Below are positions 41,301 through 51,952 of a stretch of DNA of 64,000 bases, piece by piece. Each line of letters starts with the position of its first letter. The first letter of the stretch is position 1. Origin of the DNA: Thamnaconus septentrionalis (Eukaryota; Chordata; Actinopteri; Tetraodontiformes; Monacanthidae). The translations under genes were made by a program, and so were the position numbers. The DNA is taken from contig CM020514.1 in the NCBI GenBank assembly GCA_009823395.1, positions 11,887,466-11,951,465 on the forward strand, written 5' to 3'. Below the pieces are notes generated by a model. It made no database searches. It was not told the DNA's origin and saw only the letters and a list, made by a program, of their open reading frames with translations.

Positions 41301-44300
41301 ACTTTCCCAGTGGTAAAATGGCAACACAAAGTGCAGTTTTCCTTTTTAACTGTCTGTCTTGGAAATGAAGGAATGATCTGATGTTCTGGAGGGAATTTAG
41401 CATTAACTTTCAGTTTGCTGTATGGTGTTTAGGAAAAGCTGGATCTTCTGTTCAAGTCCTCAGGTTTTTTGCTTTTCTTTAGATATACTGAATGAATAAG
41501 AAAAAAAAGATTAGTGCTGACATACTAATTGATCAACTGTTAGCTTATTTTTCAACATTTTAATTTCATACTCAACTGCAAACTGAAGTCCGATGCCTAG
41601 CACCACATTTTGGTTCAGATTTTAAATTTGCAAAGTGAATAAACAGCACCACTGAAATGGAGTGACATATTTAGGAAATAATCCGTGGCTTATTAATGCA
41701 TAAATATGGATTCAGGTGAAGTCTGACTCTGAGCGTTCACAGCTCGTGCGCTTCTTATCTTCATGGTGTCTTCGCAGAATATTTTTGGGGTGGATTTAGA
41801 GACTCATAAAAATGCTGAAGAGCCCTTCTCTCATACTCTTGGATCAAAGGAGGAGCCTCCCCAATCATTTATACTAGAAATTATGCACATGTGCAATTTA
41901 TTCTGTGCTCTGTTTTTTATGAAAAGTACAGAACAAAGAAAAAGGAATTTCGTGGAAAGCATCGCAAGACTGATGAGATGTTTTAGGTTGCAAATAATCC
42001 AGTTTTCCATTAAAATCATCGTTCTCCTCCTGCAGGAAACCCCTGCGCTTCGAACCCGTGCATGAACGGTGGGATGTGTGTCAGCAGCCAGGGCCATCGG
42101 TTCACCTGCTACTGTCAGCAGTCTTGGACGGGACCCACCTGCAGCCAGGGTGAGCTTCTGCTGCTCCTCTGCTCGTCCTGAATGAGTCAGAGGCGGAGAC
42201 TCTTTATAACGCATCGCACTTTCCCACACGTGCAGACGTGGACGAGTGCCGCAGCAGCCCCTGCCCCGTCGGATCCCGGTGCGTGAACACACGAGGCTCC
42301 TTCAGCTGCGAGTGTCCGCTGGGTTTTGACCTGGAGGACGGACGCACCTGCACCAGAGGTGACGCCTCCCGACAAGAAGCATTTTTGATTATTGCTCCTG
42401 CACTTCACTCATTGTGTTTTTCTTTCCTGCTCTGTAGCAAAAACTTTTCTGGGAGTCTTCAGCGTGAACAGGCAGCCTCATGACCCGGTGGTCTTTAAAA
42501 GCCACACCGTGCATGAGATCCAGAGAGAGCTCATTCATCTGGTAAAGAGGAGACCGCACCTACACGTCCCCTGGTATCCCAGTTTGTCTTTTGTCCAATC
42601 AATCTGTCAACTCTGTCTTCCTGTCTGCACCTCAGCTGAACGCCTCGCTCTCAGTCCTTCGAGGTTACAGCCGCTCAATGCTGAGTAGAAAGTAAGTCTG
42701 CACTTTTTTGTTTTTCTTTATCATCTTATCTTGGGGTGGTTGTGCCAAGATGATGCGTTGTGGGTGTTCTGACCTTTTTTTCTTCCTGCACAGAGAAGAG
42801 GACGGGGTCCGTATCTCAGCCGTCAACATGTTTTCCATCTCCGCCAACGTGACGAGCGCCGAGGTCTACAACAGCATTCAGATGTCCCTCAGCAACTGCA
42901 GCTCGTCGTTGGCCCACTGCCGCGTGGTCCTGCAGCACAAGATGACCTATCACAGTCAGTGTCACCACCTGCTATTTTAATGATCTGTTTCTGTCGCTGA
43001 TCATTTTTTAAACTCAGTTGGTCCGGTGACATGAATTCTGGCAGACGTTTAAAGCTGCTGAAGGCACAGCCACTAGGGGGTGCACTTGATCTATAAATAG
43101 GGCACTTTTCGAACATTTGAACTCTGATGAGTCCTATTCCTTCAATAGGCAAAAGTGCAACGACTGCACTTTATTTGCACTTTACGTGTACTTACAGTAG
43201 CTGAGTTTCCATTCCCCCTGGAATTGTGCAAAAGCTAAATATCGCCATAAAAAACTGGTAATGGAAACATCTAGATTTAAAAAAAACTCAAATATGGAAA
43301 CGCAGCTAGTGAGACCACAGCTGAGCAGCAGTGGCCCAAGCATAATCCCCACAATGCTTCACCGCAGTGAAGCCACTCAAGTTGTTATTATTGTCAAAAT
43401 GTCACTGAATCAGACATGTCAAGATGTCTCTACAAGATTCTCATCAGAAAGATGTGTCAAGGACGCAATTGTTGTAATTTTATGACATAATAACGGGGCA
43501 TCATTTAATAGCAGTGCCATCTTTTCAGTGGAGAGCCTGTGTGCGGCTCAGAAGACCCAGTGTAATCCGGAGCGCTCCACCTGCTCCGACAGCAGCGGCA
43601 CGGCACGCTGTCAGTGTTTCCAGGGATACTACAAACACAACCAGGACGACCAGTCCTGTTTAGGTGGGTGCTCACGAGCACTTAGACACACGAGGTGCGC
43701 TGAGTTTTATAGATTCACACAGCAAGCAGGTGTGCTGATGATCAGTGATAAAAAAAAAAATAAGAAAAATCAATTGTGCACACTGTAATGAATGACACTT
43801 TAGCCAAGGTCGTCCAGTTTCTGTCTGTCTGACTTTGGGTTTTTTTCTTAAGTTGATGTTTTCCACTTGTTTATTAATCATTTTGTTTTGTTTTGTTTTT
43901 TGTTTTCCTCAGAATGTGGAGATGGTTATAAATTGGAAAATGGCACATGTGTTCCGTAAGTTATATTTGAAAACGATGAATTCTTTTCTCTTTTGTTAAA
44001 ATATTTTTCAACATAAAAGATTTAGGGATAAAAAATACATTTTCTCACTGTAGATTTTCGTTGCTTCCTTTTAGGTGCATGTTTGGGTTTGGAGGGTTCA
44101 ACTGTGGAAACTGTAAGCAATTCATAATTTGCTCTTTCTTTCTAACATTCAATTTGGATTTGATTTAAGTTTAAAGTTTGCCATTCTGGTAAGAAATGTG
44201 TTTTTTTCTCCCTATAGTTTACAAGCTAATCGCAGTGGTCGTATCACCTGCGGGGGGCGCACTGCTCCTCATCCTCATCATCGCTTTAATCGTCACCTGT

Positions 44301-44838
44301 CGAAAGTAAGACTTCTCTCTGAGTCTGTCAGTTCTGCCACGGCCGTTAAAACAAGGGCAATATTAGATTTAAAACACAACGATCCGTCTGACAGAAGCTG
44401 CCAGAAATTAAACTGATATCACCGCCCCCCCCTACATGACAGGAAAGACAAGAACGATATCAACAAGATCATCTTCAAGAGCGGAGACATGCAGATGTCC
44501 CCGTACGCAGATTTCCCCAAAAGTAACCGCATATCCATGGAGTGGGGGAGGGAGACCATCGAGATGCAGGAGAACGGCAGCACCAAGAATCTGCTGCAGA
44601 TGACCGACATCTACTACTCTGTAAGAGAGGATCCAGCTATTGTTCATTCTTTCATGTATTTTCCTCCTTCTTAGCTCATCTCTCTGTCCCTCAGCCTGCG
44701 TTACGGAACTCGGACCTGGACAGAAACGGACTGTACCCCTTCACGGGCCTGCCGGGGTCTCGCCACTCCTGCATCTACCCTGCTCAGTGGAACCCTTCCT
44801 TCACCAGCGACGACTCGCGGAGGAGAGACTATTTCTAA
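35373..44838 (+). CDS. heg1: Heart development protein with EGF-like domains 1 (HEG1), one frame break
   Basis: Endothelial transmembrane mucin-like receptor that binds KRIT1/CCM1 through its tail and controls junctions and heart growth. Coding exons: 35373-35640 (signal peptide, [16 protein letters not shown]), 38529-39856 and 40402-40952 (Ser/Thr-rich mucin region), 42036-42149 (EGF), 42236-42358 (calcium-type EGF, DVDEC), 42438-42541, 42636-42691, 42794-42954 (SEA-like linker), 43529-43663, 43913-43955, 44075-44112 (Cys-rich EGF-like), 44218-44305 (membrane helix), 44443-44620 and 44695-44838 (tail ending [15 protein letters not shown], nearly as in human HEG1). All junction phases agree. 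Exon 2 enters in one frame and must leave in another; the summed length is one base over a multiple of three, placing a net +1 shift near 39550-39610. Otherwise about 1109 residues are encoded. Confidence 0.93.
35641..38528 (+). other. heg1: heg1 intron 1 (2.9 kb)
   Basis: Runs from donor GG|GTAAGT to acceptor CCCTGCAG|AC. No additional exon with matching phase and no repeat was recognised. Confidence 0.7.
38620..39111 (+). repeat. heg1: Serine-coding AGC and TCC/TCN repeat tracts in heg1 exon 2
   Basis: An AGC run (about 38620-38652) is followed, from about 38793, by over 300 bp of TCC/TCA/TCG/TCT triplets. In the heg1 frame these read as an almost pure serine tract with occasional Phe, Ala, Leu and Pro. 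The complementary strand reads as poly-Asp/Glu, which explains the acidic ORF there. The tract is in frame on both sides, so its length stayed a multiple of three. Confidence 0.9.
43201..43305. mobile_element. Short copy of the Harbinger-like MITE
   Basis: CTGAGTTTCCATTCC at the left and GGAAACGCAG at the right are inverted, and the interior shares GTAATGGAAACA and AATATCGC motifs with the element at 3935-4409. It lacks the Myb-like ORF. It lies in the heg1 intron between exons 8 and 9. Confidence 0.6.
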
Positions 44839-45002
44839 CAGCTCCACCTAAACTAAGAAAAACAAAAATCACACACGGGGACACTTGGTATCTCCTGCAC
44901 CGACGGCTCCTGTTGGTTGCTCCGGGGGGTTTTCTGTCACAGAGACTATGCTAATATATGTGAGTTACACTGATTTATTTGAAGTGCTGCAAACGTAGAT
45001 AT

Positions 45003-45049
45003 GTGTGTGTGTGGGTGTGGGTGTGTGTGTGTGTGTGTGTGTGTGTGTT
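45003..45049. repeat. (GT)n microsatellite
   Basis: GT repeat with GGGTGTGGGTG interruptions at its start. Confidence 0.85.
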
Positions 45050-46063
45050 CGTGGCTCAACAGTGGACACTTTTGCAAGTAAAATCCTATCTGAAGAGTGT
45101 TCTTAGACGGATGTTTTTGCATGTCACAGCTCATTTCCTTTGACACGGATCAGCGCGTGGTGGCGCCGCCACGCTGATCGCAGCTCAAAGTGTTTTTTCT
45201 TGTTTCCGCCGGCAGCGGCCGGTTGTCGCTGACACCGCCGTGCGACGCGGACACGGATTGCAGATTGCTTCGAGCGCGCTCGGGCCTGTCGCTGTGCAGC
45301 GGTAAACGTCGGTCGTAGATGCCAGTTGTGCTGTTACACATGTGCCTGGTGCACAGTTCAAATGACGGACTGTTATACACACAGCCACTAGGTCGAGCGT
45401 CTATGTTTAAAACAGCTGATAGACAAACACCTGCAGAGTTAACTGCACCCTAAAAAGATAAAATGTAAAACACAAGATAAAAAAAAGGCCAATCAGATAT
45501 ATTCATGACCAGCTGAGGCAGCCTGATGCCTCCCTCATCTCAAAGGTTCCTGATCTCCTGGTCTGGTTATATAGCATTATGCTGTAAACACACTAAATGT
45601 AATGTTGTCAAGATTTAATGACTCAAAACAGAAGTCTTAAGTCCATGAGAAATGATGGAAAAAATAGATATTTTTTGTTAACTGCATTGTGTCCCAAACA
45701 GTATTTCTTTCCAGTTCATTATTTCCACATTTCTGTTGCCCTATGTTGTTCACTTTGTAAGCAAACTTGCCAAAATCTTCACATATACAAAGCCTGCATC
45801 CATTCTTTTATTTATGGCTGTCTCATAAGAGCGTCAACCAAACTGTCACGTTCAGTTTAGTTTACATATTATACAACATTCCAATCTGGAACTGAGGTCG
45901 CATGAATGAGGTTTGCTTACCAAAGGTTGGAAAAAAAATGTGTTTTTATAAAATATAGTCTATAAACACTTTTTTAACAAAAAATCATAATAAAAGCCAA
46001 CAAACCATGGAATTGTGCATCCGCACTGACAGAAACTGGTGAACCGGTCGTGCATGTGGAGTG

Positions 46064-46064
46064 T

Positions 46065-46105
<41 letters not shown>
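46064..46105. repeat. (GT)n microsatellite
   Basis: About 19 pure GT units. Confidence 0.9.
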
Positions 46106-46106
<1 letters not shown>

Positions 46107-46323
46107 CGGTCTTGCTGTGTGTGCATGCATGCATGGCAGTCATTGATTGTACGCCCAAAGGATTATAACTGTGTTTTAGGAGTGTCTGAATGTAAAGAGA
46201 CTAAAGATGTATCCTATTCAGTCTGCCGTTTTCTGACATGGAGTATTATTTTATGAGAATGCTGTCTACCTTTGTTCATACCATGTGTTGGTTCTGGCGT
46301 TTTAGTCAGACGTGTCCTATTTA

Positions 46324-46329
46324 AATAAA
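46324..46329 (+). terminator. heg1: Polyadenylation signal AATAAA (heg1)
   Basis: Hexamer followed by a TTTGTCTCG stretch, about 1.5 kb after the heg1 stop. Confidence 0.5.
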
Positions 46330-46349
46330 AATATTTGCACATTACTTTG

Positions 46350-47160
46350 TCTCGGGCTCTTTAAATATCCCTGTTGTATTGTTGAAGCATTTTGTCTAAA
46401 TTAGCTAGTGGAACTTTCTCATGCCAGTGAACAGGCATTACATGGACTGGACATTTCCTCTCAGAACACCTCATCCATTTCCTGTGACATCTAAAGTACT
46501 TTGAGTAGTGCTGGTTTTACCCATAATTTTTCCATGTTTTTTTTCTCTTCATTTTCCAACTCCAGAGATGCAAAACTGTGGCCCTTATTTGTAAGACAAA
46601 GACATTCTGTGCATTTCCTCCTATGTGGGAAAATCTTGACATTTAAATTTTAAATGGTCTGTTTCAGCTCAGTTTTCCTATATAGAAAGATGCGCAGCCA
46701 CCAAGTTGCCACTTTATTTGGATGCTCTCGGACACGTCATCAGTGCTGCTGAATGTTAGCACATTCATTAGAGTCAAATTTTTCAGTGTAAATGTTCAAA
46801 TTAATATGTGGAAACATTTATTTATTTTTGTTTGTGATGTCATTGATCTTTGAACAGGTATGAGACCTTTTATACAGAACCTTTGAATCCAGTGTAGTAT
46901 GTTGGGAAATGAGACAAAGTGAATAGTTCCTGTTTCCCATTTTTGTTGGGGATTTTGCTTGTAGCTCAGCGACCACGTTATGGGACTATCCTTACTTTTG
47001 TGGTTATTCTTGTTTACATATTGGCTCTCTGTTCACTGCTTACCTCCTGTCTCATTGTTGCCAATAGAGCCCGGTAGAATCGAAGGGACAAATCCCACAC
47101 AGGCATAACTGTCTTTTTAGTAGAACATTTTTGGTTTTTTTTTAATTCGGAAAACCAAAC
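46350..47160. other. Intergenic, no gene seen
   Basis: Spacer between heg1 and the first taste-receptor gene. It presumably carries that gene's promoter, but no specific site was recognised. Confidence 0.4.
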
Positions 47161-48093
47161 ATGGCTCGTCAGTGGGTGGATCTTGAGGAGCCGACTTTCC
47201 TGGTCATCAACTTCCCCTTGGTGTCCCTCAGCCTCGTGGCCAACGTCTTCTACCTGTTCTGCCTGTGCTCTCCGCTGAGCGACAGAGCAAAGCTCAAGCA
47301 GCCTTTGAAGATGCTGCTGGAATTCCTCATCTGGACCTCCGTTGTTTTCCTCTTCTTCGATTTCTGCATGTACGTGGTGATGAAGCATGGCAAGAGTCAG
47401 CTGCTACACTTTGGGTTGTGGAGCCTCGTGCTGTGCAATGTGCACAGCAGCATGATGACCACGGTTTGGCTGAGCGTCTACTACTGCATCCAGATTGTTC
47501 CTTTGCAGAGAGCTTTTTTCTTGTGGGTGAAGAAGAACATCAAGCTGGTCATCTACACGGCTCTTATTTACCAGGAGGCACTTATTCATGTTTCTGGTGC
47601 TGCAAATTATATCAATACACTCGTTAATTATTCCACCTCCTGCAATGGCACGCTGCTGGAGTGTGAGCTTCACCTCTTCTCCGCCACTGCTGGCTTTTAC
47701 ATCATGAAGCTGCACGTCATGGGCTGCCTTGTTATGATGACGGTTTCTAACTTCTCCATGTTCAACTACCTGAGGAGCCACATGAAAAAGGTAGCACAGG
47801 GCAACGTCCTTACACAGAAGACGGCAAGTCAGTTGAGAACCGCCAACGCCGCCGTCTTTCAGGGGGTCATCTACTTCACCTATTGCATTTTCTACTTCTT
47901 CTCTTCCTTCATTTACACATTTTCCCCCAGTTTCATTATCGGCACCTGGATTTCGCTCACATGCACCACACTCTACATTTTTGGCACCACAATCAACATG
48001 GGCATCGGTCAGACTTTATTCAGGCAGAGGGTTGTCGGCGTCTGGAGGGCACTTGCAGTGCATTGTAGTGTTGACACACCAGCAAACGATTAA
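47161..48093 (+). CDS. Taste receptor type 2-like GPCR (tas2r), copy 1
   Basis: A single uninterrupted exon encodes 310 residues with seven hydrophobic helices, at roughly 13-38, 47-73, 85-112, 126-148, 177-203, 230-258 and 262-285. Type-2 taste receptor marks are the KQPLKMLLE stretch leading into TM2, the TM3 block VWLSVYYCIQIVP followed by FFLWVKKNIK, NYS and NGT glycosylation sequons in the second extracellular loop, and a short tail after NMGIGQTLFRQRV. The class is a plasma-membrane bitter-taste receptor in taste cells. The start ATG has A at -3. A tandem relative begins 682 bp downstream on the same strand. V1R/ora receptors are the main alternative, but loops and termini fit T2R better. 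Which fish tas2r subfamily is unclear. Confidence 0.8.
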   Translation: MARQWVDLEEPTFLVINFPLVSLSLVANVFYLFCLCSPLSDRAKLKQPLKMLLEFLIWTSVVFLFFDFCMYVVMKHGKSQLLHFGLWSLVLCNVHSSMMTTVWLSVYYCIQIVPLQRAFFLWVKKNIKLVIYTALIYQEALIHVSGAANYINTLVNYSTSCNGTLLECELHLFSATAGFYIMKLHVMGCLVMMTVSNFSMFNYLRSHMKKVAQGNVLTQKTASQLRTANAAVFQGVIYFTYCIFYFFSSFIYTFSPSFIIGTWISLTCTTLYIFGTTINMGIGQTLFRQRVVGVWRALAVHCSVDTPAND

Positions 48094-48774
48094 GAAATTA
48101 TTGTCCAAAAATGGAAGAGACTCTGTCTGTTTACTGTCTATCTTTCCAGCACCGTGAAGGTTTTCTTTTCTTCTTTAAAATTGTAGTTTCAAAATCACTT
48201 GAATGATCTTTTGACTTGCAATGGGAAGAATGACTCTCCCAGCTATTGAAACCTGATTACCTGCCTGGTACCCGGTCATGAGGAGACCGTACTGCAACAG
48301 CTTTGCAAAGCAACATCAACAACTCTGGAGAGATTTGGGAGGACAGCGTCCCAGGCAGGCAACCAAACGTATATAGTTCTAGATCCTGCCAGCAGGGGGA
48401 ACTGTGTCAATTGAAGTTGTGCAGTCCTCAAAATTACAAGTCAATGAATCATTAAAAAAAAAATCCATATATGTTAACCTAGAAAAAATACTGTTAATGT
48501 ACTGTTTCAACCTTGTGGATGTTCATGTTGTAAAAATGTTCAGTGTAAAATTTGTATATTCCAAATTTGCATGGGATGCAAATATCACGGGTTGCCACAT
48601 TGCTCAGCAGAATTTGTGTATAAAGGCACTTTCAGGGGAAAACAACACCTTGACAGCAACAACTAAGGAAATGAGGAGAGAGGAAAACGGACCAGGCTGC
48701 AGCTGAATCAGTGATCCAACGGGGAAAAGTACCGGAGCACCACTTCTGCAGCGTAATCGGAGTCAAAAACAAGA
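48094..48774. other. Spacer between the tandem tas2r genes
   Basis: No ORF with receptor similarity. Small AT-rich ORFs only. Confidence 0.5.
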
Positions 48775-49719
48775 ATGGCTATTATGACCCTTACCCTGAT
48801 CAATGTGGCTATTGGAGTTTTCACCACGTTGGTCAATTTCCTTTTCATCTTTTGCTTTATTTGTCCTGTTCAAGGAGAACAGATCAAACAGCCTCTGATG
48901 CTCCTGCTGGGGACGTTGGTTAGCTGCATCACCTTTTTTGAGATATCACTTCTTTTACAACTATTGGCTTATCAGGTATTCAGAGACGTGTGGGTGCACT
49001 TAATTTCATACGTTATGTTCATCTTGTCTTTGTCTACGAGCATGACCTCCTGCGTTTGGCTGACCTTCTTCTACAACACCCAGATTGTGCCTGCAAAGAG
49101 AGCCGTCTCCATCTGGATCAAGAAGAACATGAAAGTCATCATCTACTCAATATGGCTCTTTGAGAAAATGTTATGTGTGTTTCATGTGATTATGTTGACT
49201 GCACCCAACATTATTTGCCTGCATTATTTGGTGAGAGTGAATTCCACATTGACGTTAGAAATTCAATCTTGCAACTCACCCAATCTGCAATACCTTTATT
49301 TTTTTTCTTCAGCTGTGGTCAATTCACACTACTATTTCTGCATGTGCGTCATGGCGACGTCCAATTGTTCCACTATTATCTACTTGTGCAAACACATGCG
49401 CCGCATGATGATAAATGGACAGCCGGTCTTCAGCCCGCAGTTAAGAGGCCAGTTGAGGGTCACCGTCACCTGCGTGCTGCAGGGAGCGATGTCCATGTTT
49501 TGCACCGTGTGGTCGATAAAAAAGTACATCGAGCAGGGCATTTGGGCTGAGGCTTACATAAACTTCCAGATCGAACACTTGACCCTCATCCATTTGTACA
49601 TGGTCGGCACGACCATCAACCTGGGCGTTGGTCAGGCTGTATTCAGGCAGCGAGTGGCCGACCTCTGGCGCAGAGCAGTTTGTTGCTGCAAAATACTCAA
49701 GTCTGATCAAGGAGCATGA
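48775..49719 (+). CDS. Taste receptor type 2-like GPCR (tas2r), copy 2
   Basis: Intronless, 314 residues, seven hydrophobic helices. It shares with copy 1 the KQPLMLLLG entry into TM2, the TM3 block WLTFFYNTQIVPAKRAV and IKKNMK, a sequon (VNST) in the second extracellular loop, and the carboxyl block TTINLGVGQAVFRQRV. The remainder has diverged considerably, so this is an old tandem duplicate rather than a recent copy. The ATG at 48775 (context AAGAATGG) gives a normal T2R length. Both copies are intact, so both could be functional bitter receptors; ligands cannot be told from sequence. Confidence 0.8.
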   Translation: MAIMTLTLINVAIGVFTTLVNFLFIFCFICPVQGEQIKQPLMLLLGTLVSCITFFEISLLLQLLAYQVFRDVWVHLISYVMFILSLSTSMTSCVWLTFFYNTQIVPAKRAVSIWIKKNMKVIIYSIWLFEKMLCVFHVIMLTAPNIICLHYLVRVNSTLTLEIQSCNSPNLQYLYFFSSAVVNSHYYFCMCVMATSNCSTIIYLCKHMRRMMINGQPVFSPQLRGQLRVTVTCVLQGAMSMFCTVWSIKKYIEQGIWAEAYINFQIEHLTLIHLYMVGTTINLGVGQAVFRQRVADLWRRAVCCCKILKSDQGA

Positions 49720-50580
49720 TGGGGAGAGGCAAAGAAACCTGCTGTGGATAAACTCCTTTCTGACTACTGTTGCTGTAAAAGTTTTTCACCTATATCACAA
49801 AGTGGTTGTTGTTTTTTCACTGTATCCCAGAACGCTGTTTCATCTTCGTCTTCAAATTCATGTTCAAGTATACAAATGGATGCTAGCGATTACATTTGTT
49901 GTGTCAAGGTGAAAAACGATATGTGTTATACACATTTTACAGCATGTGCTTTATGTAAGTGATGCTGTTAGAAGTGTGTCAGAAAAATGTACAGAAACTT
50001 ACAATGCAGAGGCCAATGTTGCAGACGCTCCCAAGGATCTGTGCACGTTACACACACATTTCATGTTCCTCCAGGAAGGTTGCACTCTTGCGAGGACGTA
50101 AACTTTATTTTCCTGTTGGCTGCTTTCAGTTTAAACAAACTGAAATGGCCTCATTTCTCATTTTCCTAATGTTTTTGTTATTGCTACAATTATTTGTTTT
50201 TCCTTGTTTTTGCATGGCGTGCACCATTTTTTCTCGAGGCATTTACATTTGCCAGAACTATTTGTTAGAGTGTCAAGGCTTCAACTTCTTGACTGAGGTT
50301 CTTAAAACTATATTTTAAATAAAATAACCTCATGCGGTGCTTTCTTTCACTTTGACCACAGAAACAAGGTGTCACACTTTTGTTTCTCCAATCAATGTGA
50401 CCTTAGTATTACCCCAACCCCTCTGTCACACCTATTGTAGAGCATTTTCGATGTGTGATTTCAAAGTGTGCAGTAAAACCTATGTTACAAACAGACGTGT
50501 CGTCGCTTTCCAAAACCAACGCCTTGATCAAGAAGATACGGGGAGCTGGCAGAGGCACAATTTGGCGGGCTTCGAAATTG
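49720..50580. other. Intergenic between tas2r and kansl1l
   Basis: AT-rich; AATAAA at 50319-50324 could serve the second taste-receptor gene. No further gene was seen. Confidence 0.4.
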
Positions 50581-50599
50581 CCACAAGTCTGAGCTTGTG

Positions 50600-50911
50600 A
50601 GGAGGGCCCTGAAGGCATCATTAGGATCCGCTCTGCTCCCGGCCCCGCCCCTCCCTTTCTGAGTTCCCGCCCCTTCTCCTGTAGAAGAGGAGGAGGAGGA
50701 GGAGGTGCAGCGTCAGGAAAACGGAGAGGAGAGAGAAGAGTTGGGGGAATTTAACAAGCGTTCTAGTGGAAGCGAGGTTGGCGACGAGGTGAAAACAGAT
50801 CGACCGATCTGCAAGAAAGCTCGACCCGCCTTTCCTCTTCCTCCTCCTCATCTTCCTCCACCAGTAAATCGGGGAGAACGATGTTCGCTCCGAGACTCGC
50901 CGTCCGCTCAG
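50600..50911 (+). promoter_or_regulatory. kansl1l: kansl1l promoter and 5' UTR exon
   Basis: GC boxes (GGCCCCGCCCC at 50641 and CCCGCCCC at 50667) lie upstream of a purine-rich GAGGAGGAGG leader. A donor CTCAG|GTGGGT at 50911/50912 can splice to the acceptor TTTGCCAG| at 51916, just before the start codon. The CpG-rich texture ends soon after. This is inferred to be the main promoter. Confidence 0.5.
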
Positions 50912-51414
50912 GTGGGTGAGTGAAGCCGCGGCACTTAACGGTGGACCGACGTCCCCTGTTTTTCTCCTCCTCCTCTCTTCCTCTCTCTCTCAACCAACAC
51001 TCGTCTTCTCGTCCCCGACGTACGTTGGAAAAAGCCGCGTTGAATTCGTCGGAGTGGCGTTCTGCGCTTCTCTCTCTATCTCTCCTGCTGGCCGCTGCCC
51101 TCATATTTCACAACACTTCTTGTTGTCATTCTCAGAGAGAGAGAGAGAGAGAAAAAAACCGTTAATTGACGGTCTGCTTGCGAAGAGTGGAATGCGTTTC
51201 ACGAAAGTGAAGAAGAAACCAGCCGGGGTTGCCAGTTTAAGCAGCCAGGCAGCTGGGGAACTCGGTGGGTGGAGAAGCAGGAGACGAACCAAAACATTTC
51301 GGGAGGGAAAAAAACGTGCTCCCATGAAACTGCGCGTCATTACTGAAGTATGTGTGTCCGATAATAGGCGCAGGGTGGGTGGTTGACGTTGGGTGAATTC
51401 CTTATTTTATCACT

Positions 51415-51712
<298 letters not shown>

Positions 51713-51952
51713 CTTCAGGTCGGTTACAGGTAGAAGCTATGCACCAGGAACTGTTTCTGTTTGTAAAACAGTTTTAGCATTTTCTCTGATACTAAAATGC
51801 TCATTTTGCTGATTGGAAGGCTTTCCAACATGTGCCAATGATTAAATTAGTCATTTATTTCTCTGTGGATTTTGTCCTGTAAGCTGAAATCTAACTTGTT
51901 TTCCATGTTTTGCCAGGTGATTTAGCTTTGGTCCTGTAGACTGTCGGCCAGA

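Larger units (their letters stand above)
44839..46345 (+). other. heg1: heg1 3' UTR
   Basis: AT-rich non-coding DNA after the TAA, including GT repeats at about 45003-45049 and 46064-46105. It ends near an AATAAA at 46324-46329. Confidence 0.55.
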
